A stretch of DNA of 64,000 nucleotides from Pantoea agglomerans. GTDB lineage: Bacteria; Pseudomonadota; Gammaproteobacteria; Enterobacterales; Enterobacteriaceae. This document shows, in pieces, positions 9,169 through 17,471 of the stretch; position 1 is the stretch's first letter; every line of letters begins with the position of its first letter. The position numbers and the translations under genes are program-made. The notes beneath the pieces are model-generated. The model did no database searches. It worked only from the letters and a program-made list of their open reading frames with translations, and had not been told where the DNA came from. The stretch spans positions 434,001 to 498,000 of the forward strand of contig NZ_CP090207.1 of the NCBI RefSeq assembly GCF_021397715.1, written 5' to 3'.

Positions 9169-10822
9169 TACCAGCTCCGGAATTTAGCGGGTGGGTTATA
9201 AAGACCGCCCGACCATTCCACCAGGTCAGAGACGCTGCTGGCGGCCAGCAGTGAGCGCGTCGCATCGGAGCGACGGATGCCCATATCTTCCGGATAGACC
9301 ACTTTGCCGCTTTTACGCAGCGCAGCGACGCGCGCCGCATCGACGCCAAGACCGATATCGGTGATGCCGGCTACCGCAGCGACCATCGCGCGGCGCTCTT
9401 CAAGGCTTTCAGCACGATAGAGATAGGCAATCCCCTCTTCGGTCAACACATGGGTAACGTCATCGCCATAAATCATCACCGGGGCCAGCGGCATACCGGT
9501 CGATTTCGCCACTTCAACGGCATCCAGGGTTTCAACGAAGGTTGGTTTTGCCCCGGCCTGGAAGGTTTCCACCATCTGCACCACCAGTTTTTTCCCGCGC
9601 TGCATTGGGTCCGGCTCGGTGATCATATTGAGCCAGGCAGGCGAGGCATGACGTCGGCCGTGGGGATCGTGTCCCATGTTAGGCGCACCGCCGAAGCCTG
9701 ACAGGCGACCACGGGTAACGGTCGAAGAGTTTGCCAGCCCATCAACCTGCAGAGTGGCGCCGATAAACATATCGACCGCGTACTGACCGGCCAGCTGACA
9801 GAAGGCGCGGTTAGAACGCATCGAGCCGTCGCTGCCGGTGAAGAAGATGTCGGGACGGGCGCGAATGTACTCTTCCATACCCAGCTCGCCGCCGAAGCAG
9901 TGCACGCTCTCAACCCAGCCGCTCTCGATGGCCGGGATCAGCGTTGGATGCGGATTCAGCGTCCAGTGTTTACAGATTTTGCCTTTCAGGCCGAGCTGTT
10001 CACCGTAGGTCGGCAGCAGTAGCTCAATCGCGGCGGTATTAAAACCGATGCCGTGGTTAAGCGACTGCACCTGATGCTCGGCGTAGATGCCTTTGATCGC
10101 CATCATCGCCATCAGGATATGTTCCTGCTTGATCAGGCGCGGATCGCGGGTAAACAGCGGTTCGATAAAGAACGGTTTGTCTGCCACCACGATGTAGTCG
10201 ATCCAGGAGCCAGGGATATCGACGCGTGGCAGGTCGGTTTCGTCATCGACCAGTTCATTGACCTGGGCAATCACGATACCGTCACGAAACGCGGCGGCTT
10301 CCACCAGCGCAGGGGTATCTTCCGTACTTGGACCGGTATAAAGATTACCTTTGCGGTCCGCTTTATAACCGGCAATCAGCGCGACGTTCGGGCTGAGATC
10401 GACGTAGAGACGGGAATAGAGTTCGATATAGGTATGGATGGCGCCGATTTCCAGCTGGCCATCTTCTAACAGCTGAGAAATACGCAGGCTTTGCGGACCG
10501 GAAAAAGAGAAGTCGATTTTCGGGCAATGCCTTTCTCGAAAATATCCAGATGCTCGCTGCGACCGACGCTTGGCATAATCATGTGCAGGTCGTGGATTTT
10601 GGCCGGATTCACCTCAGCCAGCGTGCGTGATAAGAAATCAGCCTGTTTCTGGTTGTTCCCTTCCAGCACCACGCGATCACCCGGTGCAATCAGTTTTTCG
10701 AATGCTTCAACGGCTCTTTCAGTAGGAATGACTTTGCCATCAACAGGAAAAGAAGCCAGACGCCGCGCTTTTTCACTGCGGCGTGTGTTCCATTCCCGGG
10801 CAGGCGTTTGGCCTGTGTTCAT
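9168..10822 (-). pseudogene. mdcA: Malonate decarboxylase alpha subunit (acetyl-ACP:malonate ACP transferase), frameshifted
   Basis: The alpha subunit exchanges acetyl for malonate on the carrier MdcC and is normally about 550 residues. Here the frame is broken. The first 101 or so codons (10822 down to about 10517) encode a normal N-terminus including the FPVDGKVIPTERAVEAFEKL segment. They then run into a stop at 10466 after nonsense residues (TSLFPVRKACVFLSC). The remaining 450 or so residues are intact in the neighbouring frame down to 9168. Adding one A to the AAAA run at 10517-10520 (minus strand) restores ARKIDFSFSGPQSLRIS and a protein of about 551 residues. A good AGGAGG ribosome site precedes ATG 10822. 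It is either a true recent mutation that would block malonate decarboxylation, or a homopolymer sequencing error. No canonical slippery heptamer is visible. Confidence 0.88.
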
Positions 10823-11144
10823 TTCAACCTCCTGATTAAAATAACGGATATGTCGTTTTGCTAAGAGAAGTCTCTACTTTCTTGATCGGTGGTTCAATTA
10901 AGCAAAAAGCCTGAACGTTAGATTTACAGTAACAATAAGAGATGACCGTTTTGATAAGCGAAACAGAAAGATTTGAGTTTAGGCGCTCAGGAAATATCTG
11001 AATGGAGAACGGGTATTCCGTGTAAAGAATGGTGTGGGAGTCGCATAATAAATAAATAAGTGGCGGTAAAAATAAAAAGTCTGCTAGCGAAGCGTGGGGG
11101 CGACGCAGACGCAGTAAAACCATCCTGGCCTGTGCTGCGCGGAT
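10823..11144 (-). promoter_or_regulatory. Upstream region of the mdc operon
   Basis: About 320 bp without a credible gene between mdcA and the glpD terminator. It is clearly AT-richer than its flanks and contains the AGGAGG ribosome site next to mdcA. It is the only sizeable gap before the operon, so the MdcR-dependent promoter should be here. I could not fix a -10/-35 pair or a LysR box with confidence. Confidence 0.45.
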
Positions 11145-11171
11145 AAAAAAAGCAGGCCGGAGCCTGCTTTC
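11145..11171 (-). terminator. Intrinsic terminator of glpD
   Basis: On the minus strand a 7-bp stem (AGCAGGC / GCCTGCT, extended by A-T pairs) with a short loop is followed by a run of about seven Us, 19 bases after the glpD stop. It has a classic intrinsic terminator form. Confidence 0.85.
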
Positions 11172-11189
11172 TGATGCGGTATCGTCAGA

Positions 11190-12695
11190 TTATGACGCCA
11201 GCGACAGGGCGGGTTTCGCTTTCTGCGCCAGCCATTCTGCCACGCGGGCCTGCTGCTCTTTGCTCAGCCACATGCCCTGCTTGGTACGACGCCAGATCGC
11301 ATCCTCTACTTCACGCACCCATTCATGCTGCACCAGGTAACGTAACTCGGCTTCATAAAACTCATGACCGAAGTTCTCGCCCAGATCGTCCAGGCTCTTC
11401 GCACCGGCCAGCAGCGTTTCGGTATTGCTGCCGTAAGTGCGGGCAAAGTGGCGCGCCATGTTTTCGCTGATGAACGGATAGCGGCGGCGCAGGCTGGCGG
11501 CGTAATCTTCGCGGGTGCCGGAAATATTGCCGCCCGGCAGCACGCAGTTCTTCGTCCAGGCCGGACCGGCATTCGGGTAGTACTTCGCCAGCTTCTCCAG
11601 CGCATGTTCCGCCAGCTTACGGTAAGTGGTCAGCTTGCCGCCGAACACCGACAGCAGCGGTGCCTGACCGTTATCGTCACGCACATCCAGCGTGTAATCA
11701 CGGGTAATCGCCTGCGGTGAATCTGATTCATCGTCACACAGCGGACGAACACCGGAATAGGACCAGACAATGTCATCAGCGGTCAGCTGCTTTTTAAAGT
11801 GACCGTTGAACACTTTCAGCAGATAGTCGGTCTCGCTGTCGTCGATATGCACGTTTTTCGGATCGCCTTTGTACTCCACGTCGGTGGTACCGATGATAGA
11901 AAATTCATCCATCCACGGGATAACAAACACGATACGGTTATCTTCGTTCTGCAGAATGTACGCCTGCTTCTCGGTATGCACGCGCGGCACCACGATGTGG
12001 CTGCCTTTGATCAGGCGAATACCATACGGCGATTTTAACTTCAGACCGTCGTCAAACAGCTGTTTGACCCACGGACCCGCCGCGTTGACCAGGCCTTTGG
12101 CACGCCAGGTATAGGTCTTGCCGCTGTCGACATCTTCCGCTTCAACCATCCACATGCCACCTTCACGCCAGGCGCGGTTAACGCGGGTGCGGGTACGCAC
12201 TTCACCGCCACGCTTCACCACTTCCTGCGCATTCAGTACCACCATGCGAGCATCGTCGACCCAGCAGTCTGAGTATTCGAATCCGCGCGTGATTTCTGGC
12301 TTCAGGGCCGAATCCGCGCCAAAACGCAAACTCTTACTGCCCGGCAGGCTGGTACGCTTACCCAGATGGTCATACATAAACAGGCCGGTGCGGATCATCC
12401 ACGCCGGACGCAGATGCGGACGATGGGGCAGACGGAAGCGCATCGGGAACGCGATATGCGGTGCCATTCTCAGCAGCACTTCACGTTCGGCCAGCGCTTC
12501 GCTCACCAGACGAAATTCGTAATGTTCCAGGTAGCGCAGGCCACCGTGAATCAGTTTTGAACTGGCGGAAGAGGTCGCGCAAGCCAGGTCCCGCGCCTCC
12601 AGCATCAGCACCGACAGTCCGCGTCCTGCAGCATCTGCTGCAATGCCGGCACCGTTGATGCCGCCGCCGATCACGATCAGGTCTTTGGTTTCCAC
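11190..12695 (-). CDS. glpD: Aerobic glycerol-3-phosphate dehydrogenase
   Basis: A 501-residue FAD-dependent, membrane-associated dehydrogenase, equal in length to E. coli GlpD. It oxidises sn-glycerol-3-phosphate to dihydroxyacetone phosphate and passes electrons to quinone. The N-terminal FAD motif is GGGINGAG (residues 10-17), followed by SSKLIHGGLRYLE (about 45-57). The start is GTG at 12695 behind a strong GGAGGAG site; the nearby ATG at 12700 is out of frame. It is divergent from glpEGR, and a GlpR-type operator lies just upstream, so repression by GlpR with relief by glycerol-3-phosphate is likely. Confidence 0.97.
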   Translation of the reverse strand: METKDLIVIGGGINGAGIAADAAGRGLSVLMLEARDLACATSSASSKLIHGGLRYLEHYEFRLVSEALAEREVLLRMAPHIAFPMRFRLPHRPHLRPAWMIRTGLFMYDHLGKRTSLPGSKSLRFGADSALKPEITRGFEYSDCWVDDARMVVLNAQEVVKRGGEVRTRTRVNRAWREGGMWMVEAEDVDSGKTYTWRAKGLVNAAGPWVKQLFDDGLKLKSPYGIRLIKGSHIVVPRVHTEKQAYILQNEDNRIVFVIPWMDEFSIIGTTDVEYKGDPKNVHIDDSETDYLLKVFNGHFKKQLTADDIVWSYSGVRPLCDDESDSPQAITRDYTLDVRDDNGQAPLLSVFGGKLTTYRKLAEHALEKLAKYYPNAGPAWTKNCVLPGGNISGTREDYAASLRRRYPFISENMARHFARTYGSNTETLLAGAKSLDDLGENFGHEFYEAELRYLVQHEWVREVEDAIWRRTKQGMWLSKEQQARVAEWLAQKAKPALSLAS

Positions 12696-12728
12696 GTCAT
12701 CTCCTCCGATGTTCGGAATAGTTCATTA

Positions 12729-12746
12729 ATGTTCGTTTTCGAGCAT
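12729..12746. promoter_or_regulatory. GlpR-type operator between glpD and glpE
   Basis: The inverted repeat ATGTTCG-TTTT-CGAGCAT (one mismatch between arms) matches the known GlpR half-site pattern around TTCG. A weaker partial copy lies at 12710-12728 next to the glpD ribosome site (ATGTTCG-GAAT-AGTTCAT). Position upstream of glpD and the presence of glpR nearby support the call. Confidence 0.72.
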
Positions 12747-12921
12747 AATCATAATCGCAAACCAACATTGATGCCAGCTTTTAACCCGGTAAAAACATTT
12801 TTGCGTGATATAGCTAACATTCTGCCCGTGAAAAAAATACAAAGCCGCAATGATTGTCAGGTTATCGGCGCTGATTCTCGGGTTACACTAGGCGCCATTG
12901 TGACGATGTATGAGAGAGACC

Positions 12922-13248
12922 ATGGAAACGTTTGAATGTATTAATGTGCAGCAGGCGCAGGACCATCTGACGCAGGGTGCGCTGCTGGTCGATATCCGTG
13001 ACCCGCAAAGTTTTGCCCTTGGTCACGCCACCGGTGCACTGCATCTGACCAACAGCAACCTCAGCGCGGTGGTTGCCGGTGCAGACCACAGCCTGCCGGT
13101 GCTGGTAATGTGTTATCACGGCAACAGCAGTAAAGGTGCTGCCCAGTATCTGCTGGAACAGGGTTTCAGCGCGGCGTACAGCATTGATGGCGGCTTCGAC
13201 GCCTGGCGTGCCGCGTTTCCTCAGCAGGTTGCTCACGGCAGCGAATAA
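12922..13248 (+). CDS. glpE: Thiosulfate sulfurtransferase GlpE
   Basis: A 108-residue single-domain rhodanese of the cytoplasm that transfers sulfane sulfur from thiosulfate to acceptors such as cyanide or thioredoxin. The catalytic Cys sits in the loop [15 protein letters not shown] (about residues 64-78), and [17 protein letters not shown] is the rhodanese N-terminal motif. An ATG exists 12 bases upstream, but ATG 12922 gives the E. coli-like METFECINV start behind GAGAGA. It is first of glpEGR, with glpG 29 bases downstream. Confidence 0.95.
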   Translation: METFECINVQQAQDHLTQGALLVDIRDPQSFALGHATGALHLTNSNLSAVVAGADHSLPVLVMCYHGNSSKGAAQYLLEQGFSAAYSIDGGFDAWRAAFPQQVAHGSE

Positions 13249-13277
13249 ATTGCCGCTCGTCACATGGAGAGTTACTG

Positions 13278-14099
13278 ATGCGCATTACCCAATTTAGCCA
13301 GCCGCGAATGGCGCAGGCGTTTGTTGACTACATGGCAACGCGCGGCGTCACGCTGCGTATTGAACGTGAAAACCATTACGTCATCATGCTGGATGAGGAA
13401 AGCCAGCTTTCGATGGTCGAAAACGAACTTCAGCAGTTCGTCAGCGATCCGAACCATCCGCGCTACCAGGCCGCGAGCTGGCACAGCGGCAAGACCGACA
13501 GCGGCTTGCGCTATGAGCGCAGCAACATCTGGGCCAATATCCGCGAGCGCGCCGGCCCGCTGACCATGACGGTGATGCTGCTCTGTATCGCGGTGTTTAT
13601 TCTGATGCAGATTCTGGGCGATCGTACCGTGATGTACTGGCTGGCGTGGCCGGATGCCGATCAGCATCTTGAGGTATGGCGCTGGTTCAGCCATGCGCTG
13701 CTGCACTTTTCACTGCTGCACATCCTGTTCAACCTGATGTGGTGGTGGTATCTGGGCGGGGCGGTAGAGAAGCGGCTCGGCAGCGGGAAACTGTTTGTGA
13801 TTATGCTGATCTCCGCGCTGCTCAGCGGCTGGATGCAGGCAAAGTTCAGCGGTATCTGGTTTGGCGGTCTGTCGGGCGTGGTCTATGCCCTGATGGGCTA
13901 TTGCTGGCTGCGCGGCGAACGCGATCCCGACAGCGGCATCTATCTGGAACGCGGCCTGATCGGTTTTGCCCTGGTCTGGTTGGTGATTGGCTGGTTTGGC
14001 GTGTTTGGCCTGGCGATCGCCAACGCGGCGCACGTCGCCGGTCTGGTGGTCGGCTTAGCCATGGCGCTGGTCGATACGCGAAAAATCACGCGCCGTTAG
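13278..14099 (+). CDS. glpG: Rhomboid intramembrane serine protease GlpG
   Basis: A 273-residue inner-membrane rhomboid protease that cleaves transmembrane substrates within the bilayer. A cytoplasmic N-domain (about 1-90) precedes six transmembrane helices. The catalytic dyad is Ser199 (GGLSGV) and His252 (ANAAHVAGL), and the [14 protein letters not shown] stretch carries the oxyanion-side residues. Length and motifs match E. coli GlpG. It sits between glpE and glpR with short gaps, indicating one transcript. Confidence 0.97.
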   Translation: MRITQFSQPRMAQAFVDYMATRGVTLRIERENHYVIMLDEESQLSMVENELQQFVSDPNHPRYQAASWHSGKTDSGLRYERSNIWANIRERAGPLTMTVMLLCIAVFILMQILGDRTVMYWLAWPDADQHLEVWRWFSHALLHFSLLHILFNLMWWWYLGGAVEKRLGSGKLFVIMLISALLSGWMQAKFSGIWFGGLSGVVYALMGYCWLRGERDPDSGIYLERGLIGFALVWLVIGWFGVFGLAIANAAHVAGLVVGLAMALVDTRKITRR

Positions 14100-14140
14100 T
14101 TGTGGCATAGCAGGAATAAGCGAGTAAACAGGAGAGGAAC

Positions 14141-14899
14141 GTGAAGCAGACGCAACGTCATGACGCGATTATCGATTTAGTCCGACGTCAGGGATATGTC
14201 AGTACTGAGGAGCTGGTGGATCATTTCGAGGTCAGTCCGCAGACCATTCGTCGCGATCTGAACGATCTGGCTGACCAGAATAAAATTCAGCGCCATCACG
14301 GCGGCGCGGCGCTTCCCTCCAGTTCTGAAAACACCGCCTGGCACGATCGTAAAATGATGTTGTCAGCGGAAAAGGCGCGCATTGCGCAGCGGGTGGCCAG
14401 CCAGATCCCGGATGGCGCCACGCTGTTTATCGATATCGGCACCACGCCGGAAGCGGTGGCCCACGCGCTGCTGAATCATAACGATCTGCGGGTGGTCACC
14501 AACAACCTGAACGTGGCGATGCTGCTGATGGGTAAACCCGATTTTCGGGTGATCATTGCCGGTGGCGAAGTGCGGACTCGTGACGGGGCGGTGATGGGCG
14601 AAGCCACGCTCGACTTTATCTCTCAGTTCCGCCTGGATTACGGCATTCTCGGCATCAGCGGTATCGATATGGATGGCTCCCTGCTGGAGTTCGACTATCA
14701 CGAAGTGCGGACCAAGCGCGCCATCATCGAAAACTCACGCTGTGTGATGCTGGTGGCAGACCACTCTAAATTTGGCCGTAACGCGATGGTTAACCTCGGC
14801 AATATGAGCCTGCTGGATCATCTCTACACCGATAAAACGCCGCCAGCCAGCGTGATGAAAGTGATTGAGCAGCATGAGGTCCATCTCGAACTCTGCTGA
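14141..14899 (+). CDS. glpR: Glycerol-3-phosphate regulon repressor
   Basis: A 252-residue DeoR-family repressor, the same length as E. coli GlpR. The N-terminal helix-turn-helix (about residues 5-57, with VSTEELVDHFEVSPQTIRRDL) is followed by a sugar-phosphate isomerase-like effector domain (about 75-230; IDIGTTPEAVAHAL near 103). It binds TTCG-centred inverted repeats and is released by glycerol-3-phosphate. The likely local target is the operator at 12729-12746. An intrinsic terminator follows. Confidence 0.96.
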   Translation: MKQTQRHDAIIDLVRRQGYVSTEELVDHFEVSPQTIRRDLNDLADQNKIQRHHGGAALPSSSENTAWHDRKMMLSAEKARIAQRVASQIPDGATLFIDIGTTPEAVAHALLNHNDLRVVTNNLNVAMLLMGKPDFRVIIAGGEVRTRDGAVMGEATLDFISQFRLDYGILGISGIDMDGSLLEFDYHEVRTKRAIIENSRCVMLVADHSKFGRNAMVNLGNMSLLDHLYTDKTPPASVMKVIEQHEVHLELC

Positions 14900-14909
14900 T
14901 TCTCCCCGC

Positions 14910-14937
14910 CGCCAGCCATTCCGCTGGCGTTTTTCTT
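14910..14937 (+). terminator. Intrinsic terminator of glpEGR
   Basis: A 7-bp stem (CGCCAGC / GCTGGCG) with a six-base loop is followed by a U-rich run (TTTTTCTTT). It starts 11 bases after the glpR stop. Confidence 0.88.
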
Positions 14938-14984
14938 TGATCGCTGTCGCTTTTTTCTTCACTCCCGTCTTTACTTAACACGTC

Positions 14985-15004
14985 GCTGGCAGCCTGTTGC
15001 CAGC
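14985..15004 (+). promoter_or_regulatory. Inverted repeat upstream of malP
   Basis: GCTGGCA-GCCTGT-TGCCAGC is a perfect 7-bp inverted repeat 53 bases before the malP start. It may be an operator or a leader hairpin. It does not resemble a MalT box, and I saw no convincing MalT box in the 158-bp gap, so its function is unknown. Confidence 0.4.
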
Positions 15005-15057
15005 CCGTGCGCTTGCTATTTTGTGCTTCACCTCATTGCGTAACAGAAGGGAGTGAT

Positions 15058-17463
15058 ATGCCGCAGCAGAAATTCAATAAAGCCCGTTTTAACGCCGCAT
15101 TAACCCGTCAATGGCAACACTCAGGTCTCACCTCCGCACAACAGATGACAACGCACCAGTGGTGGCAGGCGATTAGCGCGGCGCTGGCAGAATTGCTGGC
15201 GGCGCAACCGTCGCCGCGCGTCTCGGAGCGCCAGCGCCACGTCAATTACCTGTCGATGGAGTTTCTGATCGGCCGTCTGACCGGCAACAATCTGATCAAT
15301 CTGGGCTGGTATGACGAGGTGAAGGCGCTGCTGGCTGAGCAGCAGATCGATTTAACCGAGCTGCTGGAGCAGGAGGTCGATCCGGCGCTTGGCAACGGCG
15401 GGCTGGGGCGGCTGGCGGCCTGCTACATGGACTCGATGGCAACGGTGGGTCAGTCTGCCACCGGACACGGACTCAACTATCAGTACGGCCTGTTCCGCCA
15501 GTCCTTTCATCAGGGACATCAGATTGAAGCGCCCGACGACTGGCAGCGTGACCGCTATCCGTGGTTCCGCCACAATGCGGCACTGGATGTTGAGGTGGCG
15601 ATGGGCGGCAGCGTGGTGAAGCTGGAGCAGGGCGGCGTCCGCTGGCAACCCGATTTCTTTCTGCGCGGCGAGGCGTGGGATCTGCCGGTGACCGGTTACC
15701 GCAATGGCACTACGCTGCCGCTGCGTTTGTGGCAGGCGACCAGTGCTCATCCTTTCGATCTGACCCGCTTTAACAACGGGGAGTTTTTGCAGGCGGAGCA
15801 GCCCGGCATTGACGCGGCCAAACTGACTAAGGTGCTCTATCCCAACGATAATCACCTGGCGGGCAAACGGCTGCGGCTGATGCAGCAATATTTCCAGTGC
15901 GCCTGTGCGGTCGCTGACATCCTGCGCCGCCATCATCAGGCGGGGCGCAGCATCCACAGCCTGCCCGATTACGAAGTGATTCAGCTCAACGATACCCATC
16001 CCACCATCGCCATTCCGGAGATGCTGCGACGGTTGCTGGACGAGCATCAACTGAGCTGGGATGAGGCCTGGCATATCACCAGCCGGTTGTTCGCTTACAC
16101 CAACCACACGCTGATGCCCGAAGCGCTGGAGCGCTGGGATGAAAAACTGCTGCGCAGCCTGCTGCCGCGTCACATGCTGATTATTAAAGAGATCAATCAG
16201 CGGCTGAAGAAGCAGGTGAAGCAGCGCTGGCCGGATGACAAAGCGCTCTGGCACAAGCTGGCGGTGGTGGCTGACGGCGAAGTGCGTATGGCGAATCTCT
16301 GCGTGGTCAGCGGTTTCGCGGTTAACGGCGTAGCAGCGCTGCACTCCCGGCTGGTGATTACCGATCTGTTCCCGGAGTATTACCAGCTATGGCCGCATAA
16401 ATTTCACAACGTCACCAACGGGATTACTCCGCGCCGCTGGCTGAAGCAGTGTAATCCGGCGCTGGCGTCGCTGATTGATGAGACGCTTGAGGGAGAATGG
16501 GCCAGCAACCTCGATGCGCTTAAAGGGCTGGAGGCCTATGCCGACGATCCGGCGTTTTGCCAGCGTTATCACAGCATCAAGCAGCAGAACAAAGCGCGGC
16601 TGACCGACTACATTGCGCAGCGCACCGGTATTATTGTCAATCCGACGGCGATGTTCGACGTGCAGATCAAGCGTTTACATGAGTACAAACGCCAGCATCT
16701 CAGCCTGCTGCATATCCTGCACTGCTATCAGACCCTGCTGAATAACCCGGAAGATGCGCACTTTATTCCGCGGGTCTTTCTGTTTGGTGCCAAAGCGGCG
16801 CCGGGCTATTACCTCGCGAAAAATATTATTTACGCTATCAATAAAGTGGCGGAAGTGGTCAACAACGATCCGCGGGTCGGCGACAGACTCAAAGTGGTGT
16901 TTATTCCCGATTACCGTATCACCGTGGCGGAGTTGATCATCCCGGCGGCGGACTTGTCTGAGCAGATTTCCACTGCCGGCTATGAAGCCTCCGGCACCGG
17001 CAATATGAAGCTGGCGCTGAACGGCGCGCTGACCATCGGCACGCTGGACGGGGCCAATGTCGAAATCGCCGAACAGGTCGGCGAGGAGAATATTTTCATC
17101 TTCGGGCATCACGCTGATGAGGTGAAAGCCCTGAAAGCGGCCGGTTATAACCCGAAAAAAGTGCGCAAGCAGAATAAGGCGCTCGACGCGATACTCAAAT
17201 CGCTGGAGAAGGGTAAGTTCAGCGACGGGGACAAACAGGCGTTTGACCTGATGCTGGCGAGCCTGACCAAAAACGGCGATCCCTGGCTGGTGCTGGCAGA
17301 TTATCAGGCCTACATCGAGGCGCAACAACGGGTGGAAGCGCTATGGCGCGACCCGCAGCGCTGGACGCGCGCCGCCATCCTTAACACCGCGCGAACCGGC
17401 ATGTTCAGCTCGGATCGCGCCATTCGTGATTATCAGCAACGTATCTGGCAGGCAGCACGCTAA
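15058..17463 (+). CDS. malP: Maltodextrin phosphorylase
   Basis: An 801-residue GT35 phosphorylase close to the 797 residues of E. coli MalP. It removes glucose-1-phosphate from linear maltodextrins. The PLP-lysine motif reads [14 protein letters not shown], the MalP-type variant (GlgP has TSNM), and [20 protein letters not shown] is intact. The frame is open further upstream, but ATG 15058 has an AAGGGAG site and gives the usual MalP N-terminus. malQ follows 8 bases later. In E. coli the activator gene malT is divergent from malP; here glpR occupies that side. Confidence 0.96.
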   Translation: MPQQKFNKARFNAALTRQWQHSGLTSAQQMTTHQWWQAISAALAELLAAQPSPRVSERQRHVNYLSMEFLIGRLTGNNLINLGWYDEVKALLAEQQIDLTELLEQEVDPALGNGGLGRLAACYMDSMATVGQSATGHGLNYQYGLFRQSFHQGHQIEAPDDWQRDRYPWFRHNAALDVEVAMGGSVVKLEQGGVRWQPDFFLRGEAWDLPVTGYRNGTTLPLRLWQATSAHPFDLTRFNNGEFLQAEQPGIDAAKLTKVLYPNDNHLAGKRLRLMQQYFQCACAVADILRRHHQAGRSIHSLPDYEVIQLNDTHPTIAIPEMLRRLLDEHQLSWDEAWHITSRLFAYTNHTLMPEALERWDEKLLRSLLPRHMLIIKEINQRLKKQVKQRWPDDKALWHKLAVVADGEVRMANLCVVSGFAVNGVAALHSRLVITDLFPEYYQLWPHKFHNVTNGITPRRWLKQCNPALASLIDETLEGEWASNLDALKGLEAYADDPAFCQRYHSIKQQNKARLTDYIAQRTGIIVNPTAMFDVQIKRLHEYKRQHLSLLHILHCYQTLLNNPEDAHFIPRVFLFGAKAAPGYYLAKNIIYAINKVAEVVNNDPRVGDRLKVVFIPDYRITVAELIIPAADLSEQISTAGYEASGTGNMKLALNGALTIGTLDGANVEIAEQVGEENIFIFGHHADEVKALKAAGYNPKKVRKQNKALDAILKSLEKGKFSDGDKQAFDLMLASLTKNGDPWLVLADYQAYIEAQQRVEALWRDPQRWTRAAILNTARTGMFSSDRAIRDYQQRIWQAAR

Positions 17464-17471
17464 GGAGCAGC

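Noticed and set aside
10500..10530. Programmed -1 frameshifting in mdcA
   Set aside because: The sequence CGA AAA TCG is not a canonical slippery heptamer, and I see no downstream stimulatory structure. Mutation or sequencing error is simpler, though not excluded.
10836..11123. 95-codon minus-strand frame between mdcA and glpD
   Set aside because: There is no ribosome site and no recognisable motif. It covers the AT-rich promoter region and runs into the glpD terminator.
12698..12700. ATG as the start of glpD
   Set aside because: It is out of frame with GlpD. GTG 12695 is in frame, has the right spacing from GGAGGAG and gives the conserved METKDLIVIGG start.
15020..15057. MalT box upstream of malP
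   Set aside because: The nearest match, GCAATGAGG on the minus strand, lacks the GG(A/G) core context and stands alone, while MalT promoters carry several boxes.
15352..16344. 330-codon open frame antisense to malP
   Set aside because: It mirrors the same kind of shadow frame opposite glgP, and the sense strand encodes conserved MalP.
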